A DNA stretch of 50,473 bases from CBFDBF01 sp050287965. Lineage in GTDB: Bacteria > Pseudomonadota > Gammaproteobacteria > Chromatiales > Chromatiaceae. Below, one piece after another: positions 25,271-32,358 of this stretch. A model generated the notes under the pieces. The model saw nothing but the letters and a program-made list of their open reading frames with translations. It ran no database searches and had not been told where the DNA came from. The position numbers and the translations under genes were made by a program. Positions within the stretch are counted from its first letter, which is position 1, and the number at the start of each line of letters is the position of its first letter. Location: NCBI GenBank assembly GCA_050287965.1, contig JBNKCX010000042.1, forward strand, positions 1 to 50,473, in the 5' to 3' direction.

Positions 25271-27411
25271 TTTCCGTTGCTGTTGAGCAGGTACTCGGCC
25301 AGGAGCAGTGTGCGTTGCACCATGCTGATACGGGAAACCGCCTCCTGTCCTGTGTAAAGGCCGCGAGCCTCCGGACCGAGTCCGCAAATGACGGGCACCT
25401 TTGGCGGCACCAGTCCGGCAACCGAAGGCCACAGGCTGGTCTCGGTGTTCAAAGGGATATCCCATTTTTCTGCCGTATTGCGCAATTTTTTGAGTATCAC
25501 TGAATTGATCCGGCGCGAGGGCATGGCGGGTCGCGTCGATAGTAACGCAAGTTCCGCCTGCTGTCGGTCAAGCACCTCCCGAATCCGCTCCTCCAGTTGA
25601 TCTGCCGCACGAATGTTGGGGAAAGAGGTCTGCAGGGTGGCGTCAACACGATGCGGCAACAGCCGGGGGTAGGCCTGGGTGTGCAGTTCCACCGTGGAGA
25701 CGGCCAGCCTGGCCTTGCGATCGTTTAACCGGGCGATATCCTCCAGTGCGCTCAGGGCCCGCAGCATTACCTCGGGGCGCTTGCCCTGCTGACCCAGCTT
25801 GCGGGGCGTGCCACGGAAAGCGGCTCGATAACGCCGCTGTCCACGCCGGCCCACAACCAGGCTGTTGTTAGTGTTGGCGGGGCGCAGCACTAACACCTCT
25901 TTGACCCTGGCGGCCGCTCGTTCTATATATTCCGCGCTCTCATCGCAATCGCGGCCTTCATCCGCATAGATCATCACCCCCAGGGGTATATCCTTGATCT
26001 TGCGGGCATGATGCAGGGCTCTCAGCACATACTCCAGTTGCACCAGAGGGCCACGGGAAGCGCCGATACCCTCCCCGTAGAGCCACTCGGGATCCCGATG
26101 AAAATGCTCTCCACCCATGGAGGGGTTGAACGGGACATCGATGTGAGTGATAAGAAGCGTGCCGTTCTTCAGGCCCTTGTTGCTCTCCCAGGTCCAGATA
26201 TGCGGGGTGTCACTGAATTCCTCGACCGGGTTCAGCCCCACATCCCGCATCACATCGGAGATCTCTTCCGCGGCGTGTCGTATACCCACCGGATCGTTGC
26301 TGCGGCTGGAAAGATTGACCCAATGTTCGATGCGTTTCTCCAACCGGTCGCGGCGCTCGGTGAGGTAGGCGAAGACCCGCTCCGAGGGGGTTTTGCGGGT
26401 ACGGGCCAGTTCCGGTGGATTGGGTGTTCCGAAATAGCGCGCCGATGCCACCTCCACCAGGCGATTCACCAGGGCGGGGAAATCCAGTCCCATGGTCGCT
26501 GCCGCCGCCACGTAAGAGCCGTGCTCTCCCAGGCTCGGCAGGCTGTTCACTTCCAGGACATAGAGGTTGCCGTCGTCGTCCAGGCGCATATCCACCCGGG
26601 CGCAGTCATAACAGCCCAGTACGGTAAACGCCCTGGTGGCGATCTCCTGGGCCTTGTGGGTAAGTTCCGGCGGGATCGGTGCCGGACAGATGACCGACAC
26701 CTCGCGGCCGGATTTGCGTTTCTTGTCCTCTTCCGTATAGATCCGTGGTCCGTCCTCGCCGAATTGCAGTTCGGCGGGAACGAACGCCTCCGGAGGGCCG
26801 TTGCCCAGGAGTCCCACATTGATCTCCCGGCCTTCAATATACTGTTCTACAAGAACGGCTTGGTTGAACTCCTTGAAAATAGTATCCGCCGCTTCCCTTA
26901 ACTCGGCCTCGTCATTGACGATACGGAGCCCGAAAGAGACGGCTTCGTTTTTCGGTTTGACGATCAGGGGAAACTCCAGTTCCGGCATCTCGAAGCCGGG
27001 GGCGTTAAGTACCGCGAAGGCCGGGGTGGGTACACCGTTCTGGACGAACAGCATCTTGGCCACCACCTTATCCAGGGCCAGGGAGTGGGCCAGCGGTCCG
27101 GAACCGACATAGGGTACGCCGACCATTTCCAGGATGCCGGGGACATGGGTATAACGGGCCTGCCCCTGGATACCGTAACTGAGGTTGAAGGCCATTCCGG
27201 GACGTTCACCCACAAGGGTACGGGGCATGAACTCCTCCAGGTTGTCGATCAGATCCTTGTCCCCTTCAAAGGCCTCTACCTGGTGCCCCCCTTTCTTCAG
27301 TGAATCGGTAATCCGGCGAATAGCGGCCAGCCCGTATTTTTCCCGGTTCGGCTGCCCGAACAGATTGATGACTTTCTTGGATTCACGGTTATAGATGACT
27401 GCGATTTTCAT
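25267..27411 (-). CDS. Fusion protein: D-Ala-D-Ala-ligase-like ATP-grasp domain plus M20-peptidase-like domain
   Basis: The protein has 714 aa. Residues 1-330 resemble Ddl ligases: FNLSYGIQGQARYTHVPGIL, GVPYVGSGPLAHSLALDK, FPLIVKPKNEAVSFGLRIV, EQYIEGREINV and the metal-binding RVDMRLDDDGNLYVLEVNSLPS. Such enzymes form a peptide-type bond using ATP. Residues about 370-714 resemble M20 metallopeptidases (LLITHIDVPF with a likely His ligand near 423; MIYADEGRDCDES for the catalytic acid pair). The usual bridging Asp (DxKG) reads GASRG, and the final His before the C-terminal helix reads LYTGQEAV. The peptidase half may therefore bind substrate without standard two-metal chemistry. ATG at 27411 follows AAGGG. 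First gene of a coupled three-gene operon. Confidence 0.82.
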   Translation of the reverse strand: MKIAVIYNRESKKVINLFGQPNREKYGLAAIRRITDSLKKGGHQVEAFEGDKDLIDNLEEFMPRTLVGERPGMAFNLSYGIQGQARYTHVPGILEMVGVPYVGSGPLAHSLALDKVVAKMLFVQNGVPTPAFAVLNAPGFEMPELEFPLIVKPKNEAVSFGLRIVNDEAELREAADTIFKEFNQAVLVEQYIEGREINVGLLGNGPPEAFVPAELQFGEDGPRIYTEEDKKRKSGREVSVICPAPIPPELTHKAQEIATRAFTVLGCYDCARVDMRLDDDGNLYVLEVNSLPSLGEHGSYVAAAATMGLDFPALVNRLVEVASARYFGTPNPPELARTRKTPSERVFAYLTERRDRLEKRIEHWVNLSSRSNDPVGIRHAAEEISDVMRDVGLNPVEEFSDTPHIWTWESNKGLKNGTLLITHIDVPFNPSMGGEHFHRDPEWLYGEGIGASRGPLVQLEYVLRALHHARKIKDIPLGVMIYADEGRDCDESAEYIERAAARVKEVLVLRPANTNNSLVVGRRGQRRYRAAFRGTPRKLGQQGKRPEVMLRALSALEDIARLNDRKARLAVSTVELHTQAYPRLLPHRVDATLQTSFPNIRAADQLEERIREVLDRQQAELALLSTRPAMPSRRINSVILKKLRNTAEKWDIPLNTETSLWPSVAGLVPPKVPVICGLGPEARGLYTGQEAVSRISMVQRTLLLAEYLLNSNGK

Positions 27412-27679
27412 CAAGCCCTTCTTAAAATTACTCGATAGTTGAATTTAGTTCTCGCGATCGATAATGACGCGTGACGGAACCGGCCCCATTAGCGTGGTCT
27501 TTGCAGAATAATTGCGCTATTCAGGTAACTATAGATTAAGAATCAATAAGTTAAACAAATCAACAAAATATTTCCTTCCAGAGGGATTGCGATTATTATG
27601 GGCGGAAAATAATCAGCTGTTTCCGGAGTTTTTCTCCATCGGCAAGACAGATTTGCCTGACCCTGGATGTCGCAGATCC

Positions 27680-28432
27680 ATGCACGGATTAAAACAGAGA
27701 ACGACCCCCCGCATCAGTAAGTTCGAATATGAGTCCGGGACCATCATCGCGGGCAAATACAAGATACTGGAGCGATTAGGTGCCGGCTGGGAAGGTGAGG
27801 TTTACCTGATTAAGGAAACCGCCACCGGCATTGAGCGCACCGCAAAGTTTTTCTATCCGCAGCGTAATCAACGGGACAAGGCGCTGAAGTTTTACGCCAG
27901 AAAACTGCATAAGCTTCGCCAGTGCCACATGGTTATTCAATACCATACGCAGGAAAGGACGAAATATAACGAGATTCCGATCTCTTTTCTGGTATCGGAA
28001 TATGTACATGGAGAGTTATTGTCCGAATTCCTGAAACGCCAGCCCGGGAAACGACTATCTCCGTTTCAGGCGGTCCACTTGTTACACGCCCTGGCGAAAG
28101 GCATCGGGTGTATACATCAGAAGAACGAGTATCACGGTGATCTTCATCCGGACAATATCATGGTCGAAAGATACGGGTTGACGTTTGAGCTCAGGTTGCT
28201 GGATATGTTTCATTGGGGCAAGCCCAGTGCGTCCAATATACGAAATGATGTGGTTGATCTGGTCAGAATATTCTATGACGCCCTGGGCGGGCAGAAGTGG
28301 TATGCGAAACAGGGGGAGGAGATCAAGTATATCTGCTGCGGACTCAAGCGTTCTCTGATCACCAAAAAGTTTCGTACCGCGGAGCAGCTAAGAGCCCATC
28401 TTGAACTGATGAACTGGAATAACGGTCTATAA
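27680..28432 (+). CDS. Protein-kinase-like protein
   Basis: A soluble protein of about 250 aa with protein-kinase-fold motifs in order: a glycine-rich loop LGAGWEGEVYL, the ATP-anchoring Lys in RTAKFFYP, the hinge SEYVHGEL, the catalytic loop HGDLHPDNIM (HGD rather than HRD, as in RIO/APH-like families) and LLDMFHWG in place of DFG. It ends with a helical C-lobe. The start is uncertain: ATG at 27680 is used because the upstream in-frame region to 27512 (TTG) has no kinase or ribosome-binding features. The gene is divergent from the ATP-grasp operon and convergent with ectC. It may be a stress-signalling kinase, but the target is unknown. Confidence 0.75.
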   Translation: MHGLKQRTTPRISKFEYESGTIIAGKYKILERLGAGWEGEVYLIKETATGIERTAKFFYPQRNQRDKALKFYARKLHKLRQCHMVIQYHTQERTKYNEIPISFLVSEYVHGELLSEFLKRQPGKRLSPFQAVHLLHALAKGIGCIHQKNEYHGDLHPDNIMVERYGLTFELRLLDMFHWGKPSASNIRNDVVDLVRIFYDALGGQKWYAKQGEEIKYICCGLKRSLITKKFRTAEQLRAHLELMNWNNGL

Positions 28433-28515
28433 AGCGTTAACAAGCCTCGGGAGGATTCCCCCGGGATTTGGCCGTGTGGAAACGGCATGGAGCAAAAAAT
28501 GCAGGTGACTCCCGG

Positions 28516-28929
28516 TTAATTTTCTGTTTTTCCTGGACTATCTTCAATCAAAGGATAAGCGCCCTCCCGGTCATGCACTTCCGAGCCGGTAAGGGCGGGG
28601 TTAAAGACGCAAATCATGCGCATATCCTTTCGCGCCCGGAGGTAGTGGCGTTCATGGCCAATAAGGGCGTACATGGTGCCGTCGCTGATCTGGTGGATCT
28701 CGCCACTCTCCAGATCCTCAATCTCACCTTCACCGGCAACGCAATAGACCGCCTCAAGGTGGTTTTTATAATGAATGAAGGTTTCCGTACCGGCAAAGAT
28801 AGTGGTGTCGTGAAAAGAGAACCCCATATCCTCGTGGCGCAACAGTAAACGTCTGCTGACCCAGTTACCGTTTTCCGCCGCGACATCCCGTTCCGTGCCG
28901 ATGATCTCCCGCAGGCGTCGCACAATCAT
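28516..28929 (-). CDS. ectC: L-ectoine synthase
   Basis: A 137-aa cupin enzyme that closes N-gamma-acetyl-diaminobutyrate into ectoine, the last step of synthesis of this compatible solute. The family N-terminus (MIVRRLREIIGTERDVAAENGNW), GMGF-like HEDMGFSFHDTTIFAGTET and TMYALIGHERHYLRA are all present; the Tyr and His of the last block lie where the metal-binding residues of EctC are found. Its ATG overlaps the ectB stop by 4 nt. Length is normal for the family. No ectD hydroxylase gene follows, so 5-hydroxyectoine is not made from this locus. Confidence 0.97.
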   Translation of the reverse strand: MIVRRLREIIGTERDVAAENGNWVSRRLLLRHEDMGFSFHDTTIFAGTETFIHYKNHLEAVYCVAGEGEIEDLESGEIHQISDGTMYALIGHERHYLRARKDMRMICVFNPALTGSEVHDREGAYPLIEDSPGKTEN

Positions 28930-30203
28930 AGGGGATCTCCGGCTAATGACTCCTGCTTCTCCTGAACCAACTCGCCGATGGCATCGTCGATGATCTGTAG
29001 TCCTTCTCTAAGGATCTGTTCCTCAATGATCAGGGGGGGGAGGAATTTTACTACCTGGTTCTCCGCGCCTGCGGTTTCGATTACCAGATTCTTCTCGAAA
29101 GCCCTGGTCGACACCGCTTCGGCAAAGCCCTGTTGGGGAAATTCCAGACCCCAGATCATGCCCCGGCCCCGCATCTTGATATGTAGATTCGGGTATTTGC
29201 CGACAACCCGCTCCAGCTCTTCGTGTATTATTTCCTCTTTGTACGCGATGGATCGGGAAAGGTCGTCGCTATCCCAATAGGCAAGCTGCTGGGTGGCGGC
29301 GATGAACGCAAGATTATTCCCGCGGAAGGTGCCGGTATGTTCCCCCGGCTGCCACTGATCCAGTTCGGGGCGCATTAGCAGGATCGCCATGGGAAGTCCG
29401 CCGCCGATGGATTTTGACAGCGCCACCATGTCGGGCTTGATCCCGGCGTCCTCGAAACTGAAAAAGGTTCCGGTACGCCCGTTGCCCACCTGGATATCGT
29501 CGATAATTAAAAGGATGTCGAATTCGCGGCAGAGTTGCGCCAACTTTCGCAACCATTCCCGGCTGGCGACATTCACCCCGCCCTCTCCCTGGATCGTTTC
29601 CGTGATAATGGCGGCCGGTGTATCCACTCCGCTGCTTCCGTCAGATATGAATTTGTGTAGATATTCTATGGTGTCCACGTTCGGGCCGAGATAGCCGTCG
29701 AAGGGCAGACTGTCTGCATTGTTGCGGGCACCGTAAGATTCATCACGGTAATAGTCGTTACCGGTGATCGCCAGTGATCCCATGGTCAGTCCATGGTAAC
29801 CGTTGGTGAAGGCGATGATGTTGGAACGCCGCTTTACCATGCGAGCCAGTTTGAGCGCCGTTTCAACCGCATTAGTGCCGGTGGGGCCGGTGAACTGCAC
29901 CTTGTATTCCAGATTCCGGGGCGTGAGGATGGTATCCTGAAATTTCTGCAGAAATGCGCGTTTCGCCACCGTTGCCTTGTCCAGGCTGTGGACAATGCCG
30001 TCTTTTTCCAGATATTCAATCAAAGCTTGTTTGATAACGGGATTGTTATGGCCGTAATTCAACGTGCCTGCTCCCGCGAAAAAATCGATAAAGCGGTTCC
30101 CCTGTTCGTCAAACAGGTAGGCGCCTTGTGCGGTATCGAATACTACAGGGAAGGAGCGTACATAGCCGCGTACGTTGGATTCCAGTTCTTCAAAAATTCT
30201 CAT
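28926..30203 (-). CDS. ectB: Diaminobutyrate-2-oxoglutarate transaminase
   Basis: This 425-aa class III PLP aminotransferase converts aspartate semialdehyde and glutamate to L-2,4-diaminobutyrate, the first ectoine-specific step. The conserved N-terminus (FEELESNVRGYVRSFP), GPTGTNAVETALKLAR, NGYHGLTMGSLAITGN, the cofactor-contacting IIDDIQVGNGRTGTFFSFE and the Schiff-base Lys in ALSKSIGGGLP (about Lys264) are all visible. Cytoplasmic. It sits 33 nt after ectA and overlaps ectC. Full length, no defects. Confidence 0.97.
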   Translation of the reverse strand: MRIFEELESNVRGYVRSFPVVFDTAQGAYLFDEQGNRFIDFFAGAGTLNYGHNNPVIKQALIEYLEKDGIVHSLDKATVAKRAFLQKFQDTILTPRNLEYKVQFTGPTGTNAVETALKLARMVKRRSNIIAFTNGYHGLTMGSLAITGNDYYRDESYGARNNADSLPFDGYLGPNVDTIEYLHKFISDGSSGVDTPAAIITETIQGEGGVNVASREWLRKLAQLCREFDILLIIDDIQVGNGRTGTFFSFEDAGIKPDMVALSKSIGGGLPMAILLMRPELDQWQPGEHTGTFRGNNLAFIAATQQLAYWDSDDLSRSIAYKEEIIHEELERVVGKYPNLHIKMRGRGMIWGLEFPQQGFAEAVSTRAFEKNLVIETAGAENQVVKFLPPLIIEEQILREGLQIIDDAIGELVQEKQESLAGDPL

Positions 30204-30236
30204 GGTGTTCTATCTACCTTTGACTTAATTGGGCCT

Positions 30237-30764
30237 CTACCGGTTAGCGGGAGTATCCGGCCGGACCGGATGGATGGTGAACAGGGATTCAGGTTCATGG
30301 TTGCCCTGTGGAAACCACTGGCTCCTGAAATAGTCTGATTGCTCCAGCAGGTCACCATTGACCGCTTGTGCCAAGGCCTTGAACAAGGCCCTGGATGGTT
30401 TGTTGGAGGGCGTAATAGTGGTCTGAATGGACTTTACGTTGCGGCAGGACTTCCGCTGCAACAACGCCAGCAGCAGGTGCAGCGCCAGCCCCTGCCTGCG
30501 CGCGACGGCGGCAACGCCAATCTGCCATACAAACAAGGTATCGGGTTTTTCCGGGTGGATATAGGCGGAAACAAACCCCACGATTTTTCCGTCATGCTCG
30601 GCGATTAAGCAGGTATCGGCAAAGTGTTCGCCAAGCAGGAAATAGGCGTAGGGGGAATTCAGGTCAAGAACGCCGGTATCCTTTACCAGTTGCCAGATCA
30701 TCGATCCATCATAGGGGCGGGGTGTTCGAAGTGAAACGGAGATATCAGGCAACCTGATCTGCAA
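30237..30764 (-). CDS. ectA: L-2,4-diaminobutyrate acetyltransferase
   Basis: A GNAT enzyme of 175 aa that acetylates diaminobutyrate with acetyl-CoA. Diagnostic EctA blocks are DGSMIWQLVKDTGVLDLNSPYAYFLLGEHFADTC, FVSAYIHPEKPDTLFVWQIGVAAVARRQGLALHLL and TTITPSNKPSRALF. The initiation codon appears to be TTG (30764), with GAGG 7 nt upstream; no ATG fits the family start. Upstream by 23 nt is a small membrane protein gene that is probably the first gene of the same transcript. Expression is likely controlled from the divergent promoter region with ectR. Confidence 0.96.
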   Translation of the reverse strand: MQIRLPDISVSLRTPRPYDGSMIWQLVKDTGVLDLNSPYAYFLLGEHFADTCLIAEHDGKIVGFVSAYIHPEKPDTLFVWQIGVAAVARRQGLALHLLLALLQRKSCRNVKSIQTTITPSNKPSRALFKALAQAVNGDLLEQSDYFRSQWFPQGNHEPESLFTIHPVRPDTPANR

Positions 30765-30786
30765 AACGGGACCTCGTGACTTTTGC

Positions 30787-30975
30787 TTACTGGCTCGCTA
30801 TCGAGTGGAGGACTTCCCGCATATCAAGCAGACCGAGAAGTCCGAGAATGACGATTACCGCCACCAGTGCCAGTAGTAACAGGAAGAAGAGCGGTATCGG
30901 GTGCTTTTTCCTTTTCCGGAAAAGGGCACGTGGCTGCTCTGTTTCTGATAATCTGGACAGGTTTCTCTTTGACAT
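30787..30975 (-). CDS. Small single-pass membrane protein preceding ectA
   Basis: The protein has 62 aa: a strongly basic N-terminus (SKRNLSRL...RALFRKRKKHP) followed by one hydrophobic helix (IPLFFLLLLALVAVIVILGLLGLL) and a short tail. By the positive-inside rule the N-terminus is cytoplasmic. It lies between the ect promoter and ectA in the same orientation, ending 22 nt before ectA, so it is probably in the ectoine transcript. No strong ribosome-binding site is seen. I do not know it as a standard ect gene. Confidence 0.5.
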   Translation of the reverse strand: MSKRNLSRLSETEQPRALFRKRKKHPIPLFFLLLLALVAVIVILGLLGLLDMREVLHSIASQ

Positions 30976-31062
30976 TGAATTCTTGAAGATTTGCTGGGTG
31001 GCGTATGCCGGAAAAGCGGCAGGATTAACCGGGAAGCGCGACTTACCACCGCATGGTGATAA

Positions 31063-31080
31063 TCCTTAGTATTCTAAATA
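31063..31080. promoter_or_regulatory. Candidate EctR operator over the ect promoter -10 region
   Basis: On the minus strand TATTTAGA-AT-ACTAAGGA contains the inverted repeat TTAG-TATT-CTAA (31066-31077) and covers the predicted -10 (TAGAAT) of the ect promoter. As I recall it, the EctR site described in methylotrophs has the same layout: two 8-bp half-sites with a 2-bp spacer overlapping the -10. The match is strongest in the TATTTAG and ACTA halves. Confidence 0.55.
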
Positions 31081-31119
31081 ATATCTATCCCTTGATCAAG
31101 GATCAGCGGCATTTATCAT
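31071..31119. promoter_or_regulatory. Divergent ect / ectR promoters sharing a palindromic -35
   Basis: The palindrome CCTTGATCAAGG (31090-31101) contains TTGATC on both strands. Minus: TTGATC (31094-31099), 17-nt spacer, TAGAAT (31071-31076), pointing to the ectoine genes. Plus: TTGATC (31092-31097), 16-nt spacer, TATCAT (31114-31119), pointing to ectR. Both are good sigma-70 matches by eye. The two promoters cannot easily be occupied at once. Confidence 0.55.
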
Positions 31120-31178
31120 GAATCGGCGCGAAGTTTTTCTATAACAATAATTTAGGAATCGAAGTATATTAGGCGTAT

Positions 31179-31697
31179 ATGAGTACAGAAAAAGACATAA
31201 CGGACGAGGTGTTGATCGCCATCCGGCGGGTTATTCGGGCCGTTGATCTTCACTCCCGAAAGCTCAGTCAGAGTTACAATCTGACCGGGCCGCAGGCCCT
31301 GGTTTTAAAGGCGATCGCGGGGAAACAGAGCATTTCGGCCGGAGAGCTCGCGAAACAGGTGAGTCTTAGTCAGGCCACGATAACGGATATTGTTAAGAGA
31401 CTGGAACAGCGTGGGATGGTTACCCGTGTGCGCGACTCGAAGGATCGTAGGAAAATAATTCTGGAAATCTCGGAAGAGGGAAAAGCGCTGATAAGGGCCG
31501 CCCCGCCCCTGCTGCAGGAGGAGTTCACGCGACGTTTCAGCAAGCTCCAGGACTGGGAGCAGACGCTTTTGTTGTCGTCTCTGCAGCGTATCGCTTCATT
31601 GATGAACGCCGAGGAACTGGACGCCGCACCCCTGTTGGCCAGTGGCCCGCCCCAGGCGTCACCTGAAATGGTCGTAAATCCGCGGACCGAGGATTAG
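31179..31697 (+). CDS. ectR: MarR family transcriptional regulator of ectoine genes
   Basis: A dimeric winged-helix regulator of 172 aa. Dimerisation helices at the N- and C-termini flank the helix-turn-helix (SISAGELAKQVSLSQATITDIVKRLEQRGMV) and the wing (TRVRDSKDRRKIILEIS). Its divergent position next to the ectoine genes and its sequence type fit EctR, a repressor of ect transcription at low salinity. It is longer than many MarR proteins because of a Pro/Ala-rich tail after residue 150. ATG at 31179 has AGG 6 nt upstream. The ectR name is inferred from family and location. Confidence 0.85.
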   Translation: MSTEKDITDEVLIAIRRVIRAVDLHSRKLSQSYNLTGPQALVLKAIAGKQSISAGELAKQVSLSQATITDIVKRLEQRGMVTRVRDSKDRRKIILEISEEGKALIRAAPPLLQEEFTRRFSKLQDWEQTLLLSSLQRIASLMNAEELDAAPLLASGPPQASPEMVVNPRTED

Positions 31698-31758
31698 GGG
31701 GATATCCGGCGCGGAGTCGTTTGCCGCCATAAACGCGGCCAAGGTTTTTCCGGGATAT

Positions 31759-32307
31759 CTAATTCTGATCAAGAAGTGGAGAGATGTGCTCCCTGAACAC
31801 CCCCTGATCGAATTGTCCATGTTGCGTGAAAAGAATCCGACCGTCCCTGTCAATTACCACGTTGTAGGGCACGGTCTGGCTGGTGTTACCCCAATGCAGC
31901 AGCAACTCCGTACCACGCCCCACTTCCGCCACCAGTACCGGGTAGTTGATACCGAGAGATCGGGCGACGTTGCGCAAGGCTCGTTCCCGGTCCACGCCGA
32001 TACCGATGATCTGCAGACCCTCGGGGCCGTATTTCTCCTGTAGTTTGACCAGTTCGGGTATTTCGTACTGGCAGGGAGCGCACCAGGAGGCCCAGAAGTT
32101 AAGCAGGACCACTTTCCCGCGCCAGTGTTCAAGGGGGTATTGCTCGCCGTCCAGGGCGGGCAGGGGGATGCTCGGCTGGGTCCAGGCGTTGTCGCCGATA
32201 CCGAGAGGGGCCTGCTGATTGGCGGAGAGTCCGACGGCGCCGGTGAAGGCGAATGTAATCCCGAGCAGCAGGGCTGCCAGGCGGCTGTATTGCGGATATC
32301 GACTCAT
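31759..32307 (-). CDS. TlpA/ResA-like thioredoxin-fold protein
   Basis: An exported thiol-disulfide protein of 182 aa. The signal sequence (LAALLLGITFAFTGAVGLSA) precedes a thioredoxin fold with the active site WCAPC (Cys76 and Cys79) in VVLLNFWASWCAPCQYEIPEL, and the cis-Pro loop TVPYNVVIDRDG. Periplasmic TlpA/ResA proteins reduce apocytochrome c or other disulfides. It lies 51 nt after the PPIase gene and downstream of a heptaheme cytochrome gene, which supports a role in cytochrome maturation. That role is inference. Confidence 0.88.
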   Translation of the reverse strand: MSRYPQYSRLAALLLGITFAFTGAVGLSANQQAPLGIGDNAWTQPSIPLPALDGEQYPLEHWRGKVVLLNFWASWCAPCQYEIPELVKLQEKYGPEGLQIIGIGVDRERALRNVARSLGINYPVLVAEVGRGTELLLHWGNTSQTVPYNVVIDRDGRILFTQHGQFDQGVFREHISPLLDQN

Positions 32308-32358
32308 TCAGTGCTTCCTAAACGCCATGCGGCCTGGGCCTGGTACTTGTCAAACGTT

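Noticed and set aside
28433..28515. Terminator between the kinase-like gene and ectC
   Set aside because: GC-rich partial stems are present but neither strand has a proper stem followed by T residues.
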